Shown: positions 35,693 through 46,119, counted from the stretch's first letter. The stretch: DNA of 64,000 nucleotides from Spiroplasma endosymbiont of 'Nebria riversi' (GCF_018831625.1 NZ_CP065193.1:806001-870000); one strand, 5' to 3'. Notes: generated by a model from the letters alone, not told the origin. Numbers and translations are program-made.

Positions 35693-36772
35693 CTAATCTT
35701 CCATTCCCATTTTTCTTTTTTGTTCATCGTCAATTAAAGCATTAATAATCTCATTAAGTTCACCCAGCATAATTCGATCAAGTTTATTTAATGTCAAATT
35801 AATCCGATGGTCACTAACACGATTTTGAGGATAATTATATGTTCGAATTTTTTCTGCCCGTACACCACTACCGACAGCAATTTTTCGTAATCTGCCCATT
35901 TCACTTTGTTGAGCTTCAAGTTTAGCTTCATAAATTTTAGCAAGTAACACTTTTAAAGCCTTATCCTTATTATCATGTTGACTACGACCATCTTGTGAAG
36001 TTGCCACAATTCCAGTTGGTAAATGAGTAATACGCACTGCTGAATCAGTAGTATTAACATGTTGCCCCCCGGCACCAGAAGCCCGATAAGTATCAATTTT
36101 TAATTCTGACGGTTTAACATCAACATCTAAAGCGCTAGCTTCGGGTAAGATAACAACCGTAGCTGTAGAAGTATGAATTCTTCCTTGTGATTCGGTTTTA
36201 GGAATTCTTTGTACGCGATGACTACCAGCTTCAAATTTCATTTTTGCATAGACTTTTTCGCCTTTAATCAAAAATGAAATTTGCGAAAAACCACCAGAAT
36301 TTGATATTCGTGCATCCAAAAGTTCTGTTTTTCAATTTTGTGATTCACAATATCGTAAATACATCTGATATAAATCACCAGCAAAAATATTAGCTTCATC
36401 ACCACCAACAGCACCACGAATTTCAATAATAACATTTTTATCATCATTAGGGTTTGCTGGCAATAATGCAATTGTTAACTGCTGTTCAACAAATAATAAT
36501 GATTCTTCATTACCTTTTAATTCTTCTTTTGCTAAATTTAACAAATCAGCATCTTTTTCATTTTGAAAAATATTTTTAATTTCTTGAAGATTGCTTTCAA
36601 TACTAAGATATTTCATATATAGCAATACTGTATCATTAAGTTTAGCTCTTTCTTTAGATAACTTAGTTAATAATTCAATATTATTATTAATATCGGAGTG
36701 ACTTAGTAAACTATTAATTTCATTATAACGATGTTTCATTGTTTCCAATCGTTCTCGGGTTTTGACATTCAT
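35693..36772 (-). CDS. prfA: Peptide chain release factor 1
   Basis: Recognises UAA and UAG. 359 residues with the GGQ motif in [20 protein letters not shown] and the RF1-type P-x-T as PKT in [14 protein letters not shown]. In organisms with UGA as Trp, RF2 is expected to be missing, so this would be the only release factor; the window has no RF2. AAGGAG precedes ATG, inside the end of tdk. Confidence 0.97.
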
Positions 36773-37376
36773 TTTTATTCTCCTTAATATTAGTTTGTGG
36801 ATAATCATTAACAATATGACAATGACGACAGCGTGCCTCATAAAATTCATTAGCACCAATTAAAACAATCGGGTCATGATAACTAGCAGGAAACCCATTA
36901 ATTATTCTTTGAGTTCTTGTTGCCGGCGAATGACATTTAACACATATTGCTTCTAATTTAGTAACAAATTCAGCCCGCGTTAATAGTTCTGGCATACATT
37001 TAAAAGGTTCACCACGAAAATCTTTATCTAAACCAGCAACAATAATCCTCTTCCCCTGATCTGCTAATTGTTCTAAAACTATTAAAATATCACTTGTAAA
37101 AAACTGAATTTCATCAATCGCAATAACCTCGGTATCATTATCTAAAAATTCAATTAATTGTTGCGCACCACAAATTCTTATTGCTTTAATTTTTCTATTA
37201 TTATGACTAACAATTTCTTCTTCTTCATAACGATTATCAATTAATGGTTTAAAAATTTGAATTTTTTTATTAGCAAATGATAACATATTTATTCGACGAA
37301 TTAATTCCTCAGTTTTACCAGCAAACATACAACCACTAATTACTTCAATTCATCCATCTTTATAACGCACGTACAT
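36723..37376 (-). CDS. tdk: Thymidine kinase
   Basis: Salvage kinase for thymidine. 217 residues; the P-loop is GCMFAGKTEELIRR, DEIQFF provides the Walker B/catalytic region, and two zinc pairs are visible (CVKCHSP and CRHCH). The family usually ends soon after CRHC; here about 28 more residues overlap the first 50 bases of prfA. Start ATG overlaps the upstream stop (TAATG), and one TGA-Trp lies near the N-terminus. Confidence 0.95.
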
Positions 37377-38329
37377 TATTTACCCTCACTTTGATTAATT
37401 TTTTTTGCCAACAAATTTAAATCATTTAATAAGGCATCAACAGTATGTCAAGAATTAGTTTTTACACCTGCTGCACGATGATGACCACCGCCACCATATT
37501 TTGCTGCTAAATCATTAATTCTCAAACCAGTACTCCGAATACTAATTTTAATAAACTCATCATTTTCATCTTGACTACAAAATGCTCATATATGTATTCC
37601 CGAAATACTCCCTAAGAGATTAACTAAATTATTAGCTTTTTCTTTAGTAATTAAAAATTCTTTCAAAATATCAGGTGTTAACTTTAAAAAAGCAACACCA
37701 TTGTCAGTAACCTTAAAATTACTCAAAGCAAATGCTTGAAATTTAATAATATTCATTGGCCGTTGATACAAATTATTATAAAGTTGTTCAATATTAAAAC
37801 CCGTTGTCATTAAAAAATTTGCTAATAAAAAAGTTTCTGCCCGTAAATTACCATAAAGAAACCTCCCCGTATCAGTTACCATTCCATGAAATATCGCTTT
37901 AGCAGCTTCCTTTGTAACTTGCAAGTTATTATCTAAAGCTAATTTTGCTACCATTTCACTTGCTGAAGGTACCACATCATCAATTCACTCTAAATCGGCA
38001 TATTGTTCATAAAATGGATGATGATCAATTTTAATCTTATATTTTCCTTTTTCTCAACCAACACCATCAATTCGCTCGGCATTAGCACAATCACCAATAA
38101 TTACTAAAGCATCACGATAGTCTTCTTCCTTAACATCATCACAGATACCAATATAATTCAAGTCTAATAAGCTAGCACCCCCAGTTAAAACTCTAATATG
38201 AGGCAAATTAGCAACAATTAAATTTTTTAAACCAAATTGTACACCATATGCATCACCATCAGGACTAATATGGCGTAAAATTATTACCGTGGAATATTCT
38301 TTTATCTTATCTCAGATTTGCTTTGTCAT
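37376..38329 (-). CDS. DHH-DHHA1 phosphoesterase (NrnA-like nanoRNase / pAp phosphatase)
   Basis: 317 residues. RHISPDGDAYG (DHH motif I, with D-G-D), GDCAN, KIDHHPFYEQY (DHH core), TDTGRFLYGN, and C-terminal GGGGHHRAAG, which is the DHHA1 substrate loop. NrnA enzymes degrade short RNAs and 3'-phosphoadenosine-5'-phosphate; cyclic dinucleotide intermediates are also possible substrates. Co-transcribed with tdk (one-base overlap). Confidence 0.92.
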
Positions 38330-38345
38330 TTTTTATTATTATCCT

Positions 38346-40268
38346 CTATCATCTCTTAATTAATTGATCGGTTTTACTATCAAATAAATAAATACCTCCT
38401 GACAAAATATCAAATTTAATTTCTTCTTTTAAAAATTTTTTATTATTTGATGGTGGAGTTATTACTTTAATAATTTTATTATCATTTAAAATTACATCAA
38501 GTAATCAATCACCTTTACGCATTTTTTTTAACTTAATAACTCATCCATAAAGGGGTTGCTTATTAATAACTTTTATTTTATGTTTGTAAAAATCAGGAAC
38601 AATTTTTTCTGGTAAAATACCAACATTAAAACTAAAATTTTTATTTTCCATATAAAGTGTCTTTAAACTGACAATATTAATATTATCAATTAATAATCAT
38701 GATTCAGTATAATTAAAGTACGCAAACCAATTTAAATGTGGCGAGCTAATCGCCTGTAAAACACCCTTATTAAAAGGTTGAGCAATAATATTTTCTTTTG
38801 TATCTTGCTGAACAATATCGCCATTTTGTAAAATAATAACTTTTTGGGCAATATCAATAACACAATAACCATATTTACTAATAATAAGAATCGTTAAATT
38901 ATAATGCTTTTGAAGTTTTTCAATTAAATGACCAAACTCATTTTTATATTGTTTAACTAAAGTATCATCAATAATAAGTAATCGTTTTTGTTGAATAAGA
39001 GCAATAACAATTTGCAACTTAATCCGATCTCAACCCGTAAATTGTCAAATAAAACTAAACTTTAAGCCTTTTAAATCAATATCATCAATAATATTCTTTA
39101 CTTGTAATCAAGCTTGCTGACGAACCCTAATAACTGCTCTACTAGCAGTATGAACTTCATTTTTAAACTTTTTTACACTAATTTTATCAAAACCATTTAA
39201 AAGCAATTGATGATAAATATAGGTTTCATTCATAATTTTTCCTTGAAGCATTTTAATTTCTGAAACTAAAATTTCACTAATAATTTGTCCTTGTTGAAAA
39301 TAAAATTCATTGTAATATTCTCTTGTTGCCTTTTTTCACTGCTTAAATTTATTACTTTTTTTTAAACTAATAAAATCAGCATTTTTATGTTGATATTCAA
39401 TGCTTTTAACTAACTTTCAAAAGTTTTTCGCATATGCTTTCGTATCAATTTCCGCTTGTAAAATATTTTTTCTTAACTCAGTAATTTCCCCACCTAAAGT
39501 TTCTAAAAACTCATTAGCAACAAATGTTACTTCTTTCATCTTAAATGAACGCTTATTTTCCTTATGTCCTTGATGACAATGACAACTTTTTTCCATTCTT
39601 GTTAAAATAAAAATTTTATCTCATAAAGCTTGTAAAAAAGTTAACCGACTATTTAAAATTGTTAATTCCTCCGCTTCTACAACTCAACTTTGAAATCTCT
39701 GCATTAAAATTGAAGTATTATTAGCATTAACATCATTCATAATTTGTTTAATTGCTGTTTGATGAAATTTGTTAATAAACTCATAATATTTATTAATCCG
39801 TGTTTCTTCAAGAATCCGACTATTTTTAATAAAATTCTCATTAAAATCTCGTAACTGGTCTTTATATTTTTTCTTATCAAGATTAATACCATTATCAATT
39901 AAATCATTTAAATGATGTTTAGCATCACGATAATCTTGTTTAGCTTGCAAATAAAAATTTTTATTTTTTAAATATAAACTAGTTAATTTTCAAGGAATTG
40001 AAAAAATTGAAAAAAGAAATTTTTGTGGAAAAATTAATGCTAACGGTCGTTTTTTTGTTAATTGTGTTGTAATGTTTTCTTCATTAAAAATTATTTGCCC
40101 AGTTTCTAAATTCTTACCATCTTTAAAAGCTTTAAATAAAGCACTTTTTTCTTCATAAGAATTAGTAATTAAAACACAAACATCATTATTAGAAATATTA
40201 AAGGAAATATTTTTCAAAATAACAATATTTTTTTGTTTAACAACAATATCCTTAAGTTCTAATATCAC
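38346..40268 (-). CDS. MalK/UgpC-like ABC ATPase homologue lacking a normal Walker A
   Basis: 640 residues. It begins like an ABC ATPase (MILELKDIVVKQKNIVILKN, ISFNISNNDV), but the P-loop position reads CVLITNSYEEKSALFKAF, with no G-x-x-G-x-GK-S/T. A soluble insertion of about 260 residues with CHCHQGHKENK follows, then a degenerate signature (FTGWDRIKLQIVIALIQQ), Walker B-like RLLIIDD, an H-loop-like LIISKYGY and a TOBE-like end (GIYLFDSKTDQLI). Long insertions are known in Mollicutes sugar ATPases. The loss of ATP-binding residues while the frame stays open over 641 codons suggests a non-hydrolysing role. 16 bases upstream of the DHH gene. Confidence 0.65.
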
Positions 40269-40325
40269 AAAATCACCTATTTCTTAGTCTCATTACATTA
40301 TACGACAAACTAAAAATAATACGAA

Positions 40326-40357
40326 AAAACTCACTATAATTTGTTTTAGTGAGTTTT
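40326..40357 (-). terminator. Terminator after rpmE
   Basis: AAAACTCACTA / TAGTGAGTTTT stem, immediately past the rpmE stop on the minus strand. Confidence 0.8.
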
Positions 40358-40360
40358 AAA

Positions 40361-40702
40361 CTATTTATTTAAAGAATTTTTCAAGTCTTCTAATGATACC
40401 TCTTTTAACTTATCACTTTTTTTACTTTTATTTTTAACGATTGGTTTTTGATTTTTAGCATCTGCAATTTGTTGCTTTAAAATTTCTTGTTGTTTTGCTT
40501 GTTGCTTAGCAAACTTTTCTACTTGGCCATCAGCACGCATTGATTGTTGTTGACCAGTATAAAAAGGATGACATTTTGAACAAGCGTCTACTCTAATTTC
40601 TTTTCCCTTAGTTGAACCAACAGTAAAGACATTAGAACATGTTATACAAGTAATTTCTGCTTCATAATAGTTAATAGCATTATCTTTACCTTTTTTATTC
40701 AT
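40361..40702 (-). CDS. rpmE: 50S ribosomal protein L31 with long C-terminal tail
   Basis: 113 residues; the L31 core has CITC and CSKCHPFYTGQQ, the four zinc-binding cysteines of the C+ form. After about residue 60 a Lys/Gln-rich helical tail (KFAKQQAKQQEILKQQI) adds some 45 residues beyond the usual 66-90. GAGGTGG ribosome site. In many Firmicutes rpmE neighbours tdk-prfA, as here. Confidence 0.93.
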   Translation of the reverse strand: MNKKGKDNAINYYEAEITCITCSNVFTVGSTKGKEIRVDACSKCHPFYTGQQQSMRADGQVEKFAKQQAKQQEILKQQIADAKNQKPIVKNKSKKSDKLKEVSLEDLKNSLNK

Positions 40703-40777
40703 TATTCCACCTCTAAAATATTTTCACTATAAAATAATAACATATATTATGTTAATTACAAAATCAGCGAAGTATTT

Positions 40778-41060
40778 GGGTTGCGTTTAGTTTTCTTAGG
40801 TATTTTTAAAAAAAGAAAAAATAATCATTTACTATAAATTATTTCAATATGCAAATTAAGTATATATATCCTATGTATGATTTTTGTTGTAAAAAATTAT
40901 TTTAATGTTGTTTTTATAACCTTTTATTAAAATTATGTTTGTTAATATTAAATATTTTGTTTTATTACTTATTTTTAAAATAAAATGATAATTAAATTGT
41001 AATTACTTTTCTTTTAAAATTATTCAAATATCTACCCACCTAACAAAACTTTATGCGTCC
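40778..41060 (+). mobile_element. MITE-like non-coding element, copy 2 with 8-bp target duplication
   Basis: Ends GGGTTGCGTTTAGTTTTCTT and, in complement, GGACGCATAAAGTTTTGTTA. Flanked on both sides by AAGTATTT (40770-40777 and 41061-41068), direct evidence of insertion. Interior nearly identical to copies 1 and 3, minus about 12 bp of a duplicated ATTATTTATAA stretch. It lies 39 bases beyond the metalloprotease stop. Confidence 0.85.
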
Positions 41061-41099
41061 AAGTATTTTAACCTATCTTGTTGGTAACAACATTATCGC

Positions 41100-42395
41100 T
41101 TACGCAAGCAATTTTGTTCCAATAATCTGATAATACTTATTAGGTAAGTATTCCAAGAAAAACTCATTGAGTATTGTTCAGCGAACTGATAATTGATCGC
41201 TTGGCATACTAATCGGTTGTAACAACCATTGACTAAATAACTCTGCAAACTGTTCTTTTAAACTAACAAACTTACCATAGTTACTATCAACAAATAATTT
41301 TGATACTAAAGCACTAATTTTTGCTTCTGAATTAGAAAAATATATTTTGCCATTTGTATCAATAAATTTAATCTTACTTGGAAGATACCCCAGTTTACTA
41401 GCAATAAAACGAACAAATTCTTGGGATGCAGAAATTTTTGTTTTTTTTAATTTTCACCCTTTTTTATATCACGCTTGATTTTTATTAGTAGATTTTTGTA
41501 ATCCATTTTTAAATCATTTATCTAAATGAACTTCATCAGCAGCATTAGTTTCATCTGGTAAAATATTACTATTTAACTGCTCAGGAAAAAAATTTAACAA
41601 GTTTTCTAACGCATGACCATACTCATGAATAACCCCAGTAGTAACATTACTAGTTGAAAATTGACCATTAAAATATTGGGATTTAATATGATCTTTATCA
41701 ACAATACTTGGTCGCAAAGCAATAAACTGATAACCATATCGTCAATCTAAAACCGTAACCCCTAAGGTCTTTTCTGAATCAGTCTGGAAATCAAAACTAT
41801 TAGTAAACGAAAGGGCAACTAATAACTTAGCAACATTTTTTTTACCATAATACTTACTTAAATAATTATACATCGCTAACAAATATTTTGAATTATTACC
41901 AATTTTTTGTTCCAATAGTTTCAAATCAAGCATTGGTTTTTGTCCATCTCTTAAGTCAGTATTTTCAAGATTTTTTACTAAATCATCATAACTTGAATAA
42001 TAATCTCTTAACAATAATGAACTTTGTTCGTACTTATTATAGTGCTCTGTACTTTTATTAGAAACTTTTAAAATCTCATTATAACAAGATTGTAACGCTT
42101 TTCTTTCAGCAATATTGTTTTTCTTTCTATTAATAGTTGTTAAATATTTCATATATTTTGAATCATCATCATCAAATCATGATTCAAAATCTAAATTCCA
42201 ACGATGAAAAGTATCTTCTAACTTTAACCCCTCACTTTTAAGATTAACATTCTTACCCTCAAAAGCACAATTATAATTAATTAACGAATCATTATCATTA
42301 GATAATTGATAATCATAAAAATTAAAAGCGTTGCACCCTACTAATAAAAACAATATGATGATAATATTAACAACTAATGGTGTTTTTTTAATCAT
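41100..42395 (-). CDS. Lipoprotein zinc metallopeptidase, 431 aa
   Basis: N-terminus MIKKTPLVVNIIIILFLLVGC is a lipoprotein signal with lipobox LVGC, so the protein is likely anchored on the outer face of the membrane. The active-site HExxH is in TTGVIHEYGHALENLL; downstream EQFAELFSQW may give the third zinc ligand (Glu), as in gluzincins such as the anthrax lethal factor-like group. Many TGA-Trp codons. GGAGGG ribosome site. Ends IIGTKLLA. Flanked by the MITE-like element and a 66-bp relative. Substrate unknown; a role at the host interface is inference. Confidence 0.8.
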
Positions 42396-42407
42396 TGTTA
42401 CCCTCCC

Positions 42408-42473
42408 GGTCGCGTTTAGTTTTCTTAGGTATTGTTTTGAAGAAATAAAACAATCAGCTAATTATATTATTTA
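42408..42473 (+). repeat. 66-bp small repeat, second copy
   Basis: Begins GGTCGCGTTTAGTTTTCTTA and matches 4836-4901 inverted. It starts two bases upstream of the metalloprotease ribosome site, so the native promoter must lie beyond or inside it. Confidence 0.75.
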
Positions 42474-42563
42474 ATTACTAAACTAACCCCGCCTTTCTTG
42501 TTATTTTCATTTTTACTCATCACCATTCTATCATATTATTGAATTTTTACACAACAAAAATTA

Positions 42564-43436
42564 TTTTAATTTTGTCGAAAACTCTTGATAAAATAAAAAA
42601 AATCATCAACTTGATAATTTTAAAAGGCTTTTATGTAAAATTACTATTTTTACTTTAATTTTTTATACATTAAAATATAATACCGCTGTTTGTTGGTTTG
42701 GAGTTAAACCCTTATGTTGTTATTTTCGTTTTCAGAGATTTAAATAATTTTGAATATTAGTAAAACCTAAACCATGATAATAAATTAAGGCTCCTTTAAG
42801 ACTGGATTGTAATTTACTGATTTTATTTAAGTTACGATAACTAGCTTCAGGATTAATTGTTGTTTTAGTTACACATAAAGTAGAATTTGTTTGTTTTGCT
42901 AATAAAAAATATAATTTTTGCATATCAGAAGTAATAATTGAATTTTGGTTAATTAATTCTTTGTTCATATTTTCAATAACTCATTGTTTTTGTAAACGTT
43001 TGGTTTTTGTGGATTTAACATAAGTATTGTTATTATTATCAACTGCCATTTGAATACAGCATTTAGTATTAGTTGCGAATGGGTCAAGGTGAATTCTTTG
43101 TGGATCAGTTTTATGTTTGAAATTTCCTTTATGAATTTCTTTAATAAATGTTTCATCGATTTGGATTTTACCAGATAATTTTTTAAATTTTAATTGGGTA
43201 TTTTCTAATTGTTTTGATTTCATTAATTTTTGACGATTATATCAAGCAGTTTTTAATGTAGTTTTAATAAAACGAGAAATTGTTTTACTAGATTACCCCA
43301 CCAATGAAATTTGAATCAATAAATTTCATTGTTCATAATTTAAATGACTTCAATAAATAAAATGATTACGAGAAGCGTCAAAACTTGCACGGCAATTTTT
43401 ACATAAATATTTTTTTCCTTCTGAATTATGTCCCAT
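42564..43436 (-). mobile_element. IS1595-like element, copy C (N-terminal end lost)
   Basis: Has the right terminal repeat and most of the transposase up to the zinc ribbon, where IS3 copy 4 cuts it; the missing end is not found on the other side of that IS. The frame is also broken by TAA near 43295 (SLVG*SSKTI region). Confidence 0.87.
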
Positions 43437-44653
43437 TGGATATGTTCCAATAAGTTGGACCATATTTATGTGGACTTTCAAATAAAATAAAATTATTAAG
43501 AAATTAGGAAGATAAAAATGGGCAAAAACTCATATTCAAATGAATTTAAAAAACAAATTGTCATGTTTTATCAAAACGGAAAAAGCATTGTTGAAATTAT
43601 TAAAGAATACGGAATTTCAAAATCAGCCGTATATCAGTGAATTGAAAATTTTAATAATTTTGGGTCATTTAAAGTGCAAGATAATCGCACTGTCGAAGAA
43701 AATGAATTAATTTACTCGCGAAAAGAAAACCAACAATTACGAATGGGGAATGACATTTTAAAGCAAGTAGCCCTGATAATTGGCAAAAAATAGGAATTAT
43801 TAACAATAATAAAGAAAAATACCCCCGTACTAAAAATGTATCAAATATTAAAAATAGCAAAATCAACATATTATTATCAAACTAATAATTGTGTTAAGTA
43901 CGATGTTAATAATTATTAAGAAGAAGTTATCAGTGCATTTAATAAAAGTCGTAAAATTTATGGTGCTCGTAAAATTAAAGCTGTTTTAATGAGAAAAGAT
44001 ATGATCTTATCACGTCGAAAAATCAGATTCCTTATGATCAAAAATAATTTGGTTTCTAAATACACCAAATTAAAATATCGTAATCATAAAACAATGGTTA
44101 ATAATGACCAAATTAGTAATGTTTTAAATCGTCAATTTAATAACAAAAAACCTAATGAAGTTGTTGTTAGTGATTTAACATATGTGCAAGTTGGAGGAAA
44201 ATGACATTATATTTGTTTATTAATTGACTTGTTTAATCGAGAAATAATTGGCTATAGTGCCGGACCAAACAAAACCGCTGAACTAGTTCAACAAGCTTTT
44301 CATAAAATAACACGACCATTAAATAAAATAACTTTATTTCATACTGATCGTGGTAATGAGTTCAAAAATAAAATCATTGATGAAATTTTAATAACCTTTA
44401 ATATTAAAAGATCATTGAGTACGAAGGGTTGTCCTTATGACAATGCTGTGGCTGAAACAACTTACAAAACTTTTAAAACGGAATTTATCAAGGGTAAAAA
44501 ATTTGAAAATTTAACACAATTAAAATGCGAATTATTTGATTTTGTTAATTGATACAATAATCGTAGAATACATGGCAGTTTAAATTATTTAACGCCTGTT
44601 GAATTTAGAAAATGACAGTCTACATAAAAAGTGTCCAAAAAAGGGTTGCCATA
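43437..44653 (+). mobile_element. IS3-family insertion sequence, copy 4
   Basis: Full length; the left tip is altered (TGGATATGTTCC). orfA intact, orfB stopped by TAA at 43917-43919. It joins the IS1595-like copy C on its left to plectrovirus-like DNA on its right, with no target duplication, so a deletion probably followed insertion. Confidence 0.88.
43518..43793 (+). CDS. IS3-family OrfA, copy 4 (intact)
   Basis: 91 codons with the same HTH and zipper as copy 1; differs by a few residues (MFYQNG, QLRMGNDILKQVAL). Ends at TAG after the A6T slippery run. Its partner orfB is dead. Confidence 0.8.
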
Positions 44654-44885
44654 CCAAACAATCATAATTCAGAAAAAAACCGCTATTGGTGTAAAACCAA
44701 ATAAAAACTCAAATATATTATATACAAGAGTTCAGGCGCCTTTTAAAAATTTTAAAGAAGCTTCTTCGGCGGTTGGACTATTTATCATATTTCACCTCCT
44801 TTCTAATATTGTTGCTACTAAAAACGCAATCAACCACAACATTATTTTACTCTATGAAAGGAACAATAAAAAATGGAAAACTTAG
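44654..44885 (+). pseudogene. C-terminal fragment of a plectrovirus-like gene
   Basis: An open frame emerging from the IS3 tip encodes IIQKKTAIGVKPNKNSNILY and continues to ENNKKWKT-like ending KKWKT, overlapping the start of the next gene by 13 bases. Close packing is typical of spiroplasma filamentous phages. Start and most of the gene are missing. Confidence 0.5.
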
Positions 44886-45199
44886 AAAAAATGGCTAGTT
44901 TGATTGGCGATATGTTTTATAAAGTTTTTGATTTAATTTGAACTTTAACCATTCCTGGAACAGATATTCGCATTATTATTTTTTCGCTAATTATGCTTGT
45001 AATAAATCTTGTAATTGGTGGCATTTTAGGTATTCATATTGAACGACTAAAAGTTGGCTTTCGTAAAAAATATCGAAAATCAGTTGCTAATTGAGGAACT
45101 AAGAAAAAATCATCTAGTGGCCCAATTAAGAAATTTAGTGATAACAACCCTAAAAATAGACCGTGATTTAACCAACACGGACGGCGAATAAAAAGGTAG
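44873..45199 (+). CDS. Plectrovirus-like small membrane protein, 108 aa
   Basis: ATG after GAAAGGAAC. Two hydrophobic zones (YKVFDLIWTLTIP and IIIFSLIMLVINLVIGGIL) then a very basic tail (GFRKKYRKSVANWG, HGRRIKR). Three TGA-Trp. Size, topology and packing resemble SpV1-type plectrovirus virion or accessory proteins; I recognise the style, not a specific gene product. Confidence 0.6.
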
Positions 45200-45208
45200 G
45201 TTTTTAGA

Positions 45209-45454
45209 ATGTTTAAATTAATAATATTATTTATTCTTGTTGCTGTTTTTTCTATTTTTGCTTTAAATGACTTTTTAGGTTTATGAGCCTATGTGCGTGA
45301 GGGTTTAGAATATTTTAATAAAGTTCTATCAAGTAATATTAAAATTTTAGATTTGTTTAAACCAAGGATAAGGTTATTTTCTCAACATCCGATTTTCCAA
45401 ATTTTAGGAACGATTTGTATTTTATCAACAATATATTTAATTTTAAAGATTTAA
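45209..45454 (+). CDS. Plectrovirus-like small membrane protein, 81 aa
   Basis: MFKLIILFILVAVFSIFA is a signal-anchor; a second helix lies at the C-terminus (ILGTICILSTIYLILKI). Such small two-helix proteins are typical of filamentous phage coats. Nine bases after the previous gene. One TGA-Trp. Confidence 0.6.
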
Positions 45455-45457
45455 AAA

Positions 45458-45692
45458 ATGAAAAAGTTAAAAAAAATATTAGGTATTAAATGATTTAAAA
45501 GCGTTTTAGGTTTTATACATTTTTTTATTATATTTCATAGATTTATTACTCTAATTTAAATATTTTTAACAAAAATTCGAACTAACACAGATGAGTTTTT
45601 TAAAGATTTTATATTGTTTGATTTTCAAAATGTAGTTCTTAAGATGTATTTTTGATTATTAATCGTTTATTTGTTAATAACTGGTATTAAGT
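45458..45692 (+). pseudogene. Plectrovirus-like membrane protein, nonsense plus MITE insertion
   Basis: MKKLKKILGIKWFKSVLG opens a frame that stops at TAA (45557-45559) after 33 codons; the same frame continues (IFLTKIRTNTDEFFKDFILF, then a helix YFWLLIVYLLITGI) until the MITE-like element begins. One base (C to T) and one insertion explain the damage. Confidence 0.55.
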
Positions 45693-45984
45693 GGACGCAT
45701 AAAGTTTTGTTAGGTGGGTAAAGATTTGAATAATTTTAAAAGAAAAGTAATTACAATTTAATTATCATTTTATTTTAAAAATAAGTAATAAAAAAAATAT
45801 TTAATATTAACAAACATAATTTTAATAAAAGGTTATAAAAACAACATTAAAATAATTTTTTACAACAAAAATCATACATAGGATATATATACTTAATTTG
45901 CATATTGAAATAATTTATAAATAATTTATAGTAAATGATTATTTTTTCTTTTTTTAAAAATACCTAATAAAACTAAACGCGACC
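45693..45984 (-). mobile_element. MITE-like non-coding element, copy 3 (inverted)
   Basis: Same ends and interior as copies 1 and 2, reversed. It interrupts a plectrovirus-like reading frame on its left. No target duplication remains because the right side adjoins an IS1595-like remnant. Confidence 0.8.
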
Positions 45985-46065
45985 GTAATTTTACATAAAA
46001 GCCTTTTAAAATTATCAAGTTGATGATTTTTTTTATTTTATCAAGAGTTTTCGACAAAATTAAAA
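45985..46065 (+). mobile_element. IS1595-like right-end remnant (81 bp)
   Basis: GTAATTTTACATAAAAGCCT through the terminal repeat CGACAAAATTAAAA; only the outermost 3' end of the element survives. Confidence 0.8.
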
Positions 46066-46096
46066 TATTTTATTGCAAACTAAATTTGCCATATAA

Positions 46097-46119
46097 AAAC
46101 TGCCATTATATGGCAGTTT
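46097..46119 (-). terminator. Terminator after tkt-UPF0154
   Basis: AAACTGCCAT / ATGGCAGTTT with a three-base loop, followed by TTTTTAT on the minus strand. Confidence 0.8.

Noticed and set aside
44654-45692. A complete integrated plectrovirus
   Set aside because: Only a few small genes totalling about 1 kb remain; no replication or coat gene set can be identified, so it is a fragment.
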